Source of the DNA: Terriglobia bacterium
Lineage (GTDB): Bacteria > Acidobacteriota > Terriglobia > Acidiferrales > UBA7541
Assembly: GCA_020073605.1 (NCBI GenBank)
Contig: JAIQEW010000001.1
Span: forward strand, 1 to 64,000
DNA length: 64,000 nt
Reading direction: 5' to 3'
Position 1 is the stretch's first letter. Each line of letters begins with the position of its first letter. The translations under genes were made by a program, and so were the position numbers. The notes beneath the pieces are model-generated. The model saw only the letters and a list, made by a program, of their open reading frames with translations. It was not told where the DNA came from and did not search any database. Of the stretch, positions 36,743 to 46,045 are shown one piece after another.

Positions 36743-37105
36743 GTGAATAGAGAAAACCACATTAACGTCCACTCGCGAACGCTGCACTTCAGGCAGGTAC
36801 TCTGGCTAAGAGTTGCTGCCGTGGTGCTGCTCATCGGAGTGGCAGGGCTCTCGACGCTCGCGAAGAACGGCCAATACTATCCAGGCGCGCAGCCCGTCAA
36901 ATACGTCTCGCTGTCGACGAAAATGGACGTAACTCCTGCTCCGACCGCATTGGAGCCCGTAAGGCAGCAACCGGCGACGAAGCTCGTACCCCCACACCCG
37001 GTAAGCCTTGCGAGCCTCAGAGAAGACTTGGCGGCGCCCCCGATTGAACGAGTTGGAGTCACCGTCTCGATGCAACACCGCTCACCTCCAGCATTCCTCT
37101 CCTAG
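36743..37105 (+). CDS. Small membrane-anchored protein, unknown function
   Basis: A 120-residue protein starting at GTG (weak AAGGCAGG upstream). One TM at about 19-39 (VLWLRVAAVVLLIG), then an extracytoplasmic tail with KNGQYYPG, STKMDVTPAPTAL and a conserved-looking ending VGVTVSMQHRSPPA. I recognise this layout, including the KN-x-YYP and SLQHRSPP-like blocks, from short acidobacterial proteins of unknown function. An overlapping minus-strand frame exists but shows no such features. No enzyme motif. It lies upstream of the RraA-RND operon but the gap is about 100 bp. Confidence 0.6.
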   Translation: MNRENHINVHSRTLHFRQVLWLRVAAVVLLIGVAGLSTLAKNGQYYPGAQPVKYVSLSTKMDVTPAPTALEPVRQQPATKLVPPHPVSLASLREDLAAPPIERVGVTVSMQHRSPPAFLS

Positions 37106-37208
37106 TAAGTCGAATTTTCTTCCAACTTTAACTCAGCAGTAAAACGACTCGGTCGGGCCGAGCAGTATTTAGGATGGCTCGAGCCTGCGTTCAGAATCGG
37201 AGACCCGC

Positions 37209-37934
37209 ATGATTGCGGAGCGATTGACACTCGATCAATTGGAGCAGTTCCGCCGATTGAGCACCTGCGTTGTTGCCAGCGCGATTGAAACCTTTCATGT
37301 GCGATTGCCCAACACGGGCTTCGCGAATTCGAGCATTCGCTGCATCTTCGAAGACCAGCCGCCCGTGGCAGGTTACGCGGTAACGGCTCGCATCCGAAGC
37401 TCCAACCCTCCGATGGAAGGCGCCAAACATTACGACTATTACGACCGGACGGATTGGTGGAACCACATCCTCACGATACCCGCTCCGCGGATCGTCGTGA
37501 TCGAAGACGTGGACAACCCTCCGGGACTGGGGGCCTTCGTCGGAGAAGTTCACGCCAACATTCTGCTCGCGCTCGGGTGCATTGCCCTGGTGACGAACGG
37601 CGCCGTGCGGGATCTTCCCGATGTCCGGACGACCGAGTTTCAGATGTTCGCGGGCAATGTATCGGTTTCCCATGCCTACGCTCATCTATTCGATTTCGGC
37701 GGTGCCGTCGAAATCGGGGGCCTGAAGATTCGGCCGGGCGATTTGATTCACGGCGACTGCCACGGGGTGCAGACAATCCCCTTGGAGATTGCCGATAAGG
37801 TGCATGCCGCGGCGCGTGAGGTGAGGCGGCGCAGGCAGCACCTTATTGGATTGCGGCGTTCCGCCGATTTCACGCTCGACAAGCTTCGGCAGGCGATTCG
37901 CGACACAACCCCAGGGAGGCAAGAACCGAAATGA
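37209..37934 (+). CDS. RraA-like protein (demethylmenaquinone methyltransferase/aldolase superfamily)
   Basis: A 241-residue protein preceded by GGAGACCCGC. The core DNA-binding-like beta/alpha fold of RraA is visible as GEVHANILLALGCIALVTNGAVRDL, where the Gly-x-x-x-Arg-Asp (NGAVRD) supplies the divalent-metal and substrate Arg/Asp of the 4-hydroxy-4-methyl-2-oxoglutarate aldolase group. E. coli RraA instead inhibits RNase E; these cannot be separated by sequence here. The N-terminal 60 residues carry a VASAIETFHVRLPN stretch. It is 19 bp upstream of the RND operon, an unusual first gene for an efflux cassette. Confidence 0.8.
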   Translation: MIAERLTLDQLEQFRRLSTCVVASAIETFHVRLPNTGFANSSIRCIFEDQPPVAGYAVTARIRSSNPPMEGAKHYDYYDRTDWWNHILTIPAPRIVVIEDVDNPPGLGAFVGEVHANILLALGCIALVTNGAVRDLPDVRTTEFQMFAGNVSVSHAYAHLFDFGGAVEIGGLKIRPGDLIHGDCHGVQTIPLEIADKVHAAAREVRRRRQHLIGLRRSADFTLDKLRQAIRDTTPGRQEPK

Positions 37935-37953
37935 CGCCGCGGGGAAATTCTGC

Positions 37954-39219
37954 ATGGAACCGAGTGAACCAATGAAAACCAAGTCTTTGAGGACCAATCG
38001 TATCCGCGTAAACCGCGCCCTGCTGGCTATGCTCTCCGCAGCAGGGTTCCTCGCGGGTTGTGGGTCTGTCGGCAAGGCTGCCGCCGACGACCCGGTGAAC
38101 GCGCCGCACGTGGCCGTGGCTAAAGTGACGCGGGGAGATCTCTCCAGCACTCTCAACATCGCCTCCGAGTTTCTGCCTTACCAGGAAGTTACCGTGTACG
38201 CCAAGGTTTCGGGTTACATCCAGAAGCTCGATGTGAATTGGGGAACGCACGTGCGGCAAGGGCAACTCCTCGCCGTCCTGGATATCCCCGAACTCCAGCA
38301 GCAGCTTCAATTGGACGAAGCGTCTGTCCGGCGCAGCGAACAAGACGTCTTGCGCGAAAGGGAGGAGTTGAACCGCGCCGAGTCCATTCACACGGTCGCC
38401 CACTTGACGTACACGCGGCTTGCGGACGTGCAGAAGACGCGGCCCGAGTTGGTCGCGCAACAGGAAATCGACGTAGCGCAAGGCAAGGACCTCGAGACGA
38501 GCGCCAGCGTTTCCAGCGCCAAGGATGCACTCGCGGAGTCCGAACAAGCGCTGGTTGCGGCGAAAGCGTCGCTCGAAAAGGACCGGGCGATGTTCGCCTA
38601 TTCCCGCATCACCGCGCCGTTCGATGGAGTCGTGACGGAGATCGATGCCTACACCGGAGCGCTCCTGCCTGCCGGGACGTCGTCAAACAAGGGCGACCAG
38701 GCGCTTTGCCATCTCGCTGAGGATCGCCTCCTGCGCCTGGTGATTCCTGTTCCCGAATCCGCGGTTCCCGATATTCGCTCCGGCAGCTCGGTCCAGGTGC
38801 GGGTGCCAGTGCTGTCAAAGGTGTTTCAGGGAACCGTTGCGCGCGTCTCGGATCAGGTAGATCTCGCCACGCGAACGATGCACGCCGAAATTGACGTTCC
38901 GAACTCCAACCTGGAAATCGTTCCGGGAATGTACGCCGAGGCTTCGCTGGTCCTCAAGGAAAAGCACGGCGCGTTGTCGGTGCCCGTGCAGGCGATCGAC
39001 CGGCAGGAGGAAGGCGCAACCGTTTTCATGGTCGATCGAAACAACAGGATTCAACAGCGGCAAGTGCAGCTTGGGATCGAGTCGCCCAACCAAGTGGAAG
39101 TCGTTTCCGGCCTGGATGAGAACGATCTTGTCGTGGTCGGCAATCGCAGCCAGCTTCGCACTGGATCCACAATTCAACCCAAGCTGGTTTCAAACGGTTT
39201 GACCGGCGGAGGAATGTAA
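37954..39219 (+). CDS. RND efflux membrane fusion protein (lipoprotein)
   Basis: A 421-residue periplasmic adaptor. The lipobox FLAGC lies about 36 residues after the chosen ATG (alternative ATG six codons later), so it is likely lipid-anchored. The biotinyl-lipoyl halves and hairpin (VTVYAKVSGYIQKLDVNWGTHVRQGQLLAVLD and the later FDGVVTEIDAYTGALLPAGT) flank a coiled-coil helical hairpin of about 110 residues; the C-terminal beta barrel carries VRVPVLSKVFQGTVARVSDQVD. It links the pump to the TolC-type channel. The stop is next to the pump ATG. Substrate profile unknown. Confidence 0.91.
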   Translation: MEPSEPMKTKSLRTNRIRVNRALLAMLSAAGFLAGCGSVGKAAADDPVNAPHVAVAKVTRGDLSSTLNIASEFLPYQEVTVYAKVSGYIQKLDVNWGTHVRQGQLLAVLDIPELQQQLQLDEASVRRSEQDVLREREELNRAESIHTVAHLTYTRLADVQKTRPELVAQQEIDVAQGKDLETSASVSSAKDALAESEQALVAAKASLEKDRAMFAYSRITAPFDGVVTEIDAYTGALLPAGTSSNKGDQALCHLAEDRLLRLVIPVPESAVPDIRSGSSVQVRVPVLSKVFQGTVARVSDQVDLATRTMHAEIDVPNSNLEIVPGMYAEASLVLKEKHGALSVPVQAIDRQEEGATVFMVDRNNRIQQRQVQLGIESPNQVEVVSGLDENDLVVVGNRSQLRTGSTIQPKLVSNGLTGGGM

Positions 39220-42200
39220 TGTCGGGTTTTTCGATCCGGAACCCCTACTTCATCGTTGTTGTCTGCTTGATCATCTCGGTCGTTGGCACCACGAGCCTGG
39301 TGCGCATGCCGGTCGACTTATTTCCCACGATCAAAATCCCGGAAGTTGTCGTGGCGACCTTTTACAACGGCATGCCCCCCGAGGAAATCGAGACGGAAAT
39401 CACGGGACGCTTTGAGCGGTTCTTCACGATGGGCAGCGGAATCGAGCACATGGAGTCGAGATCTCTGCCGGGCGTTAGCATCATCAAGGTCTACTTCCAG
39501 CCGGGAACCGACCCTGACGCCGACGTCAATGAGATTTCAAATCTTTCCATGGCGGATTTGCGGCGCTTGCCTCCCGGAACTCTTCCACCGGTCGTGGAGA
39601 AGTTCGACGCATCGAGCCTGCCGGTTTGCCTGATCACTCTTCAGGGGCAGGGGCTGAGCGAGACGCAGCTTCGCGATTTGGGCCAATTTCAGGTTCGCAA
39701 CCAGCTTGCAACCGTGCCTGGGGCTTCCGTTCCGCCACCGTTCGGAGGCAAGTACCGCCAGATCATGGTGTACGTCGATCCCGCGAAGCTCCAGGCGTAC
39801 CAGTTGAGCCCGATGGACGTCGTTCGGGCCGTCAACAACGCCAACCTGATCCTGCCAGCCGGTGACGTGAAAATCGGCCCCTATGATTACAACATCTATA
39901 CGAACAGCCAGTTTCGAGAGGTGAATGGCATTAACGGCCTTCCTCTGAAGACCATCGGCGAATCGAGCGTAACAGTCGGCGATGTCGGCCATGCCGAAGA
40001 CTCACAACAGATTCAGACAAACGTGGTGCGAGTGGACGGCCAGCGCTCCGTCTATCTTCCCATCCTCAAACAGGGCGGAGACACCAACACCATTCAAGTG
40101 GTCGATGGAATCAAACAACTCGTCACAAAGCTGGTGGACGTCCCGAAGAATCTCACCACCCGCGTCGTGTTTGACCAGTCGCTGTACGTGAAGCGAGCCA
40201 TCGAGAATCTGCTGCACGAAGGCGGAGTTGGGCTGCTCCTGACGGCCTTGATGGTGTTGATTTTCCTGGGTAGCACACGCGCCACCGTCGCCGTATTTCT
40301 TTCGATTCCCCTCTCCGCCCTCGCGGCGATCATTGGGCTGTATTTCGGCGGCAGCTCGATCAATTCCATGGTCCTGGCCGGCCTCGCGCTCGTTTTTTCC
40401 CGGTTGATCGACAACGCCGTGATCGTGCTCGAGAACATTTTCCGCCACCTCGAACTCGGCGAATCGCCGGAAGTAGCGGCCGAGAAGGGCGGGCATGAGG
40501 TTTCTCTGGCGGTTTTGGCGGCAACCCTGACGAGCGCCGTCGTCTTCTTCCCCGTCACGTTTCTTTACGGCGTGAGCCGCTTTCTGTTTTCGGCGTTGGC
40601 CCTGGCGGTCGTTCTGGCGCTATTTGCTTCCTACGTCGTGGCGATGACCGTCGTGCCGCTCTTCTGCGCGCGCTACATCAAAGCGGCATCGCACGAGGCG
40701 ATGGTCGAAGATGGCTCGGCGCAGGAGTCTTCCCAGGAACGGCGAGGAAGATTGGCGCGATGGGGCGCACGCTTCAACGAACGGTTCGGCCAAGGTTTTC
40801 ATCGGTTTCTCGAAATCTACGACGGCTACGTTCACAAGTCTCTCGAACATCCCAAAAGAGTCCTGGTCGGGACGCTCGTGGCATTCGTTCTTAGCCTCGG
40901 GCTATTTCCGTTTCTCGGCTTGGCATTTTTCCCGCGGACTGACGCGGGACAGTTTGTCATAAACGTGAAAACGCCCTCGGGCACGCGCGTGGAGATCACG
41001 AATCAAGAGATCGGTCGGATTGAGGACCTCATCCGGAAGACTGTGGATCCCAAGGACCTGCGATTGATCGTCTCCAACATCGGCGTGGTCTCCGGGTTTT
41101 CCTCGATTTACACGTCCAATGCCGGACCGCATACGGGCACCGTGCAGGTAGCGCTCGCGGAAGAACACTCCACCAGCAGTTTCGAGTACATCAACCGAGT
41201 GCGCCGCAAGATCGAAGAAGAATTGCCGGAGCTCAGCACCTATTTCCAATCGGGAGGCATGGTGGACGCAGTTTTGAATCAAGGATTGCCGGCTCCCATC
41301 GACGTCCAAGTGAGCGGATCGAATATGGAGTCAGACTATGCAGTCGCGACGCAATTGACCGCCGAGATCCGGAAGATCCCGGGCGTGAGCGACGTCTATA
41401 TTCCTCAGGATCTGGATTACCCGTCTCTCCAGCTCAACGTGGATCGGCTGCGCGCGAGCGAACTCGGGCTGAATCAGAGGGAAGTTGTGGACAACGTCAT
41501 CACCGCGCTCACCTCCAACGGAATGATCGCTCCCAGCTACTGGATCGACCCCAAGTCTGGAAACGATTACATGCTGACGGTGCAATATCCGGAACGAAAC
41601 GTCCGCAGCCTGCAGGATCTTCAAAACATCCCTCTGCGTTCGCCCGAGGCGCAGTTCCCTGCCCTCCTGGACGCGGTCAGCAAGATCAAGCGATTCAACG
41701 CTCCGACGGAAATCGATCATTACCAGATTCAGAGGACGTTCGACGTGTATGTAAACCCTTCGACGGAAGACCTTGGCCGCATCGCGGGCGCCATCCGCAA
41801 GATCCTTGCCCGAACCACGCTGCCCGAAGGCACGCGCGTCAATCTCCGTGGAATGGTCCAGGGGATGGAAACTTCGTTTCGCAGCTTTAGTCTGGGTCTT
41901 ACGCTTTCGCTCGTCCTGCTCTACCTGATACTGGTGGCCCAGTTCCGATCGTTCCTGGACCCGGTTCTCATCCTTCTGGCCGTGCCAACCGGCATTATTG
42001 GAGTGCTTCTGACTCTGCTTCTCACGGGCACGACGCTCAACGTGATGTCGCTGATGGGGCTGATCATGATGGTCGGAATTGTCGTTTCCAACAGCATCTT
42101 GATCGTGGAATTTGCGCACCGGCTGGAAGAGAACGGAGTGGGAGTTCGCGATGCGATTATTTCATCCTGCAGAATTCGCCTGCGTCCCATTCTGATGACG

Positions 42201-42407
42201 TCCCTGGCAACGATCATCGGTCTTTTTCCACTGGCTCTGAAGCTGGGAACCGGAAGCGAGCAGTATGCGCCGCTCGCGCGCGTGATCATCGGTGGCTTGA
42301 TTACGTCGGTGGCCCTCACCATTTTTGTGGTGCCGGCTGCATACCTTCTGCTCTACGAGAAGCCGGCCCAGGACGGCCCATCGCCAGTCCCATCGGAGCT
42401 GTCATGA
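39219..42407 (+). CDS. RND family efflux transporter (AcrB/MexB-like)
   Basis: A 1062-residue inner-membrane pump with the RND layout of twelve TM segments and two large periplasmic loops. TM1 is at about 7-27, then VAGLALVFSRLIDNAVIVLENIFRHLELGESP contains the TM4 proton-relay Asp region; the second half repeats with ISLMGLIMMVGIVVSNSILIVEFAHRLEENG. It exports hydrophobic compounds in exchange for protons. Its N-terminus overlaps the adaptor stop and its C-terminus overlaps the TolC start by 4 bp. The GLALVFSRLIDN reading, rather than the usual GL-D-A-, is a slight change in the relay region. Confidence 0.92.
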   Translation: MSGFSIRNPYFIVVVCLIISVVGTTSLVRMPVDLFPTIKIPEVVVATFYNGMPPEEIETEITGRFERFFTMGSGIEHMESRSLPGVSIIKVYFQPGTDPDADVNEISNLSMADLRRLPPGTLPPVVEKFDASSLPVCLITLQGQGLSETQLRDLGQFQVRNQLATVPGASVPPPFGGKYRQIMVYVDPAKLQAYQLSPMDVVRAVNNANLILPAGDVKIGPYDYNIYTNSQFREVNGINGLPLKTIGESSVTVGDVGHAEDSQQIQTNVVRVDGQRSVYLPILKQGGDTNTIQVVDGIKQLVTKLVDVPKNLTTRVVFDQSLYVKRAIENLLHEGGVGLLLTALMVLIFLGSTRATVAVFLSIPLSALAAIIGLYFGGSSINSMVLAGLALVFSRLIDNAVIVLENIFRHLELGESPEVAAEKGGHEVSLAVLAATLTSAVVFFPVTFLYGVSRFLFSALALAVVLALFASYVVAMTVVPLFCARYIKAASHEAMVEDGSAQESSQERRGRLARWGARFNERFGQGFHRFLEIYDGYVHKSLEHPKRVLVGTLVAFVLSLGLFPFLGLAFFPRTDAGQFVINVKTPSGTRVEITNQEIGRIEDLIRKTVDPKDLRLIVSNIGVVSGFSSIYTSNAGPHTGTVQVALAEEHSTSSFEYINRVRRKIEEELPELSTYFQSGGMVDAVLNQGLPAPIDVQVSGSNMESDYAVATQLTAEIRKIPGVSDVYIPQDLDYPSLQLNVDRLRASELGLNQREVVDNVITALTSNGMIAPSYWIDPKSGNDYMLTVQYPERNVRSLQDLQNIPLRSPEAQFPALLDAVSKIKRFNAPTEIDHYQIQRTFDVYVNPSTEDLGRIAGAIRKILARTTLPEGTRVNLRGMVQGMETSFRSFSLGLTLSLVLLYLILVAQFRSFLDPVLILLAVPTGIIGVLLTLLLTGTTLNVMSLMGLIMMVGIVVSNSILIVEFAHRLEENGVGVRDAIISSCRIRLRPILMTSLATIIGLFPLALKLGTGSEQYAPLARVIIGGLITSVALTIFVVPAAYLLLYEKPAQDGPSPVPSELS

Positions 42408-43696
42408 ACCGACGCCAAATTGCTCTCGTTTGCACTCTATGGCTTGGAATCCCCTCGGGATTCGCGTCGGCTCAAACGGTTCAGAATCTCAGCCTGCAAG
42501 ATGCTGAAAAGATCGCGATACAGAATCATCCGCGGATTCAGGCGGCGATGAGCCTGGCATCCGCGGCAACGGAGCAGGTGCGGGAGGTCAGATCGGCTTA
42601 TTACCCGACGGTCTACGGCAGCCTCACGGGCGTGGATGCCGAAAACAACAGCCGGGTTACCGCGGGAGGATTGAACAACCCGATTATCTTTGAACGCTAC
42701 GCAAACGGAATCACGGTCGGCCAGCTTCTTACGGATTTCGGCCGCACGCACGAGCTTGCCAAGAGCTCCAACCTGCATGCGCAAGCGCAGCAGGAAAACG
42801 TTGTTGCCACGCGAGCCGACGTCCTGTTACGCGTCGACCAGGCATACTTCTCAGTCTTAAAGGCGCAAGCGGTGCTCCGGGTCGCGGAGGAAACGGTCAA
42901 GTCGCGACAGCTCGTTTCCGACCAGGTGACCGCTCTGGCCAAGAGTCAGATCAAGTCAGGATTGGACGTGAGCTTTGCGAATGTCGACTTGGCACAGGCG
43001 CGGCTTCTGCTCGTTCAAGCTCAAAACGATCTACAGGCGTCCTTCGCGGATCTCTCGAGCGCGCTGGGATTCTCTGACGAGAGAACATTCGTGCTGAGTG
43101 ACGAGACCTCATCGCAGACCCCGCCGGCGAATCTCTCCGACCTGATCCAGCAGGCTGTGAAAAATCGGCCGGAGCTGATCGGCCAGCGCCTGGACGTGAG
43201 CTCCGCGCAGAGCTATGCCACCGCGGAGCGCGACCTTTGGCTCCCTTCGATCTCCGCCGTCGGTACCGCCGGTTTGACTCCTTACGGCGCGGATGCACTC
43301 GCACCACGCTATGCAGCCGTGGGCTTTAACGTGAATGTTCCACTGTTCAATGGCCACTTGTTCGGAGCGCTGCACTCCGAGGCAAATTTTCGAGCACATG
43401 CACAGGAACAGTACTTGCGCGACCTCCAGAACCGGGTGGTTCGGGATGTCCGGACCGCCTGGCTGAACGCAAATTCCGCGTTTCAGCGCCTGGCGCTTAC
43501 GGATCAGCTACTGAAGCAAGCGACGGACGCCGTGGATCTCGCGCAGGCGCGCTACAAGCTGGGCCTCAGCTCGATCATCGAGCTAAGCCAGGCGCAGCTG
43601 AATATGACGCAGGCGGAACTCGAATCCGCGAACTCCAAGTACGACTACGAGACGCAGCTTTCCGTCCTCAACTACCAGATCGGATCGTTGCACTAG
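42404..43696 (+). CDS. TolC-family outer-membrane efflux channel
   Basis: A 430-residue protein with a signal peptide (about 1-24, ending FASAQ) and two internally similar halves. Each half contains long amphipathic helices (for example DAEKIAIQNHPRIQAA and QAVKNRPELIGQRLDVSSAQ) that build the periplasmic tunnel and strands for the outer-membrane barrel. Sequence VDLAQARYKLGLSSIIELSQAQL is the diagnostic C-terminal helix motif. It completes the tripartite efflux system, overlapping the pump gene by 4 bp. No lipobox is present, so it is not lipid-anchored. Confidence 0.92.
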   Translation: MNRRQIALVCTLWLGIPSGFASAQTVQNLSLQDAEKIAIQNHPRIQAAMSLASAATEQVREVRSAYYPTVYGSLTGVDAENNSRVTAGGLNNPIIFERYANGITVGQLLTDFGRTHELAKSSNLHAQAQQENVVATRADVLLRVDQAYFSVLKAQAVLRVAEETVKSRQLVSDQVTALAKSQIKSGLDVSFANVDLAQARLLLVQAQNDLQASFADLSSALGFSDERTFVLSDETSSQTPPANLSDLIQQAVKNRPELIGQRLDVSSAQSYATAERDLWLPSISAVGTAGLTPYGADALAPRYAAVGFNVNVPLFNGHLFGALHSEANFRAHAQEQYLRDLQNRVVRDVRTAWLNANSAFQRLALTDQLLKQATDAVDLAQARYKLGLSSIIELSQAQLNMTQAELESANSKYDYETQLSVLNYQIGSLH

Positions 43697-43744
43697 CGTG
43701 CGGTCCGGCACGGCACGCCCCGGAAGTCTCCGGCTGTAACACTT

Positions 43745-44050
43745 TATTCACATTTTCATCATAAAGCATTCAACCGGAACGAATAACGTTGCCCCGCGAC
43801 TCGTCTCCTGCGTGTAGCCACACGCGAGGGGCTGGCCAGGTGGAATCCATATCCCCGAAGGCCAGCAAATGTCTAAAGTTCCCAGAGTGGGTGGGTGCTG
43901 GACGTGTAGCTCCCTCGGGTGGCGGCAATCGTCGAGACGTGCAAGCCTCCACTTTTGGAGGCGAAGCGGCCGGGCTCCAATCGATCTTCGTCGCTTGTTC
44001 AGATGGGCGTGTTTTGGGCCGGTTCGGTAGTCAATCTCAAGGAGGAACGA
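43745..44050 (+). ncRNA. Candidate structured 5' leader upstream of the porin gene
   Basis: The 354-bp gap between the efflux operon and the porin gene carries several stems: GCGTGT/ACACGC (43810-43825, perfect 6 bp), CTGGCC/GGCCAG (43832-43865), and GCCTCCA/TGGAGGC (43945-43962, perfect 7 bp). AGCTC near 43919 can pair with GGGCT near 43971, closing a region that also contains GGCG/CGTC. The layout of a closing stem over two hairpins and the ACGTGCAAGCC run loosely recall c-di-GMP-I riboswitches, but the conserved GCAAA and tetraloop-receptor residues are not met. A regulatory leader is inferred; no class is assigned. Confidence 0.4.
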
Positions 44051-45892
44051 ATGCGAGTATTTGCGGCATGTTTAGTAGCCCTCGGCCTCGTCGCATTGCC
44101 GGCGATGGCGGGTACGGGTGGAGCAGGAGACAAGGATGGTGCCGCCGGTTCGAACGCGCCGGCTGCGACGGCCAAGCCGGCCAATCCGCCGGCAGCCGCC
44201 CCGAAGGCTGATGCGGCCGGGAAAGCGGAGCCGTCAAGTCTGGTGACGGAAAGCGAGCTGCAGCAGCTCAGAGATCTTCTGGATTCCCAATCGAAGCAGC
44301 TTCAGGAGCAGCAGCAGAGGATGCAGTTGCTCGAAGAGCAACTGAGTGCCGCAAGTGCGGCCCGCGAAGGCGCGGTTTCCAGTGCGCTCGCCGCTCCTGC
44401 AAACGCGGCGATCGAGCCCACGATGGGCGTGCCCGCAGCGGCTCAAAACGGCAAGGCGCCAGAGACGCCGAACTCCATCGCGGTAAAGGGAATCACGATT
44501 ACGCCGATCGGCTTCATGGCGGCGGAATCGGCTTGGCGCCAAAGGGCACTCAGCGCCGATGTCAACTCGCCCTTCAATAGCATTCCGCTTCCTGGCAGTC
44601 CGTTCAGCAAGGTATCGGAGTTCAATGCTTCCGGCCGCCAGTCGCGTTTTGGGGCGCTGGTGGAAGGCAAGCTCAGCAACGTGAAGATCGGCGGCTATTA
44701 TGAGTTGGACTTCCTCTCCGCCGGCGTCACTTCGAACTACAACCAGAGCAACAGCTTCACATTACGCCAGCGGCAATTCTGGGCCCAGGCCGCATTCAAC
44801 AGCGGCTGGACCTTCACCGGCGGCCAGATGTGGAGCCTGGTGACGGAAACCAAGAAGGGTCTCGACAACCGCACGGAAGCAGCACCCCTCACCATCGACG
44901 CGCAGTATAACGTCGGCTTCAGCTGGGCGCGGCAATACGGCTTCCGTGTGACCAAGAACTTTGACAACAAGGTCTGGCTCGGATTCTCAATAGAAAACGC
45001 GGAAACCACTGTCGCCCTCCACGGCCAGAACAACAACTTCCTGATCGGCGCTCCGGGAGCTGGCGGCGGTCTTCTCAACCCCATCGCCAATTTCGCGTTC
45101 ACGACGGCCCCTGATTTCGTCTTCAAGGCGGCATTCGAACCGGGCTTTGGCCACTACGAGGTCTTCGGTGTCGTCAGCACCTTCCGCGATCGCATATATC
45201 CTAACTTTGCTTCCGCCACCAACCCCGCCGCAGGCGCATTCAACGACCATCGCGTCGGTGGTGGAGTCGGAGCAAACATTCGCATGCCCGTCACCAAGAA
45301 GGCCGACGTCGCGTTCCATTTCATGGGCGGCGACGGCGTAGGCCGCTACGGAACCACATCGTTGCCGGATGCGACCGTTCGTCCCGATGGCACGCTTGCT
45401 CTGATCAAGAGCTTCCAGGGCTTGGCCACGATCGAACTCCACCCCACGTCGAAGCTGGATATTTACCTCTACGGCGGCGGCGAGTACGCGGGTCGCACCC
45501 AGTTCACCAAAGCCGGTTCCACGGTCGGACCGAACGAGGGCTACGGCGCCACCGGCCTGCCCAACTTCGGCTGCTTCGTTGAACCGCCTCCCGGTTCGTC
45601 GGTTTCGACTCCGACAGGCGTGGGCGGCGGTGCCGGATTCGTTCCCGGCTCGCTGGCAAGCTGCACGGGCGACACCAGAACAATCTTCGAGGGCACTGCA
45701 GGGTTCTGGTATCGCTTCTACAAGGGCTCGAAGGGCACCGTGCAATTCGGCCCGCAATACTCCTACCTCCAGCGCAACACATGGAGGGGAATCGGGGACG
45801 GCACTGTAACCGGCGTGGGCATTGAGTCAAACGGCGCACCGCACAGCTCCGAGAACATGGTGTTCACCTCGTTCCGCTACGTTCTGCCCTAG
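44051..45892 (+). CDS. Outer-membrane porin, DcaP-like
   Basis: A 613-residue protein starting at ATG after CAAGGAGGAACG. A signal peptide (about 1-21, ending AMAG) is followed by an Ala/Pro-rich spacer, a Gln/Leu coiled coil (about 60-105: QQLRDLLDSQSKQLQEQQQ) and a large beta barrel (about 160-613) with alternating aromatic strands such as SRFGALVEGK and FGFRVTKNF and a closing FTSFRYVLP ending in an aromatic-proline pair. A periplasmic coiled coil preceding a 16-strand barrel recalls DcaP-type porins. It is followed by a strong terminator and so is monocistronic. Substrate unknown. Confidence 0.82.
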   Translation: MRVFAACLVALGLVALPAMAGTGGAGDKDGAAGSNAPAATAKPANPPAAAPKADAAGKAEPSSLVTESELQQLRDLLDSQSKQLQEQQQRMQLLEEQLSAASAAREGAVSSALAAPANAAIEPTMGVPAAAQNGKAPETPNSIAVKGITITPIGFMAAESAWRQRALSADVNSPFNSIPLPGSPFSKVSEFNASGRQSRFGALVEGKLSNVKIGGYYELDFLSAGVTSNYNQSNSFTLRQRQFWAQAAFNSGWTFTGGQMWSLVTETKKGLDNRTEAAPLTIDAQYNVGFSWARQYGFRVTKNFDNKVWLGFSIENAETTVALHGQNNNFLIGAPGAGGGLLNPIANFAFTTAPDFVFKAAFEPGFGHYEVFGVVSTFRDRIYPNFASATNPAAGAFNDHRVGGGVGANIRMPVTKKADVAFHFMGGDGVGRYGTTSLPDATVRPDGTLALIKSFQGLATIELHPTSKLDIYLYGGGEYAGRTQFTKAGSTVGPNEGYGATGLPNFGCFVEPPPGSSVSTPTGVGGGAGFVPGSLASCTGDTRTIFEGTAGFWYRFYKGSKGTVQFGPQYSYLQRNTWRGIGDGTVTGVGIESNGAPHSSENMVFTSFRYVLP

Positions 45893-45906
45893 CAAACACC
45901 GTCACC

Positions 45907-45940
45907 GGGGGAGGTGGCTCGCCGCCTCCCCCATTTTTTT
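45907..45940 (+). terminator. Rho-independent terminator of the porin gene
   Basis: GGGGGAGGTGGC and CCGCCTCCCCC form an 11-bp GC-rich stem (one U-G wobble) with a 4-nt loop, directly followed by ATTTTTTT. It lies 15 bp after the porin stop codon. Confidence 0.93.
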
Positions 45941-46045
45941 GCCCGCCGTCTGCCCAGGCCCGAAAGAAGCCGTAATCACTTCGATCCTGCCGCAGTGGAG
46001 CCTAGGTCCAGTTTCAGATCTGAGCGTTGGCAGGTGAAACAATTG

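Noticed and set aside
36548..36787. Minus-strand frame of 79 codons
   Set aside because: Overlaps the start of the small plus-strand membrane protein and shows no signal, motif or site.
43919..43975. Possible c-di-GMP-I riboswitch
   Set aside because: Overall shape is close but the conserved GCAAAGC and receptor residues are not matched; kept only as an unclassified structured leader.
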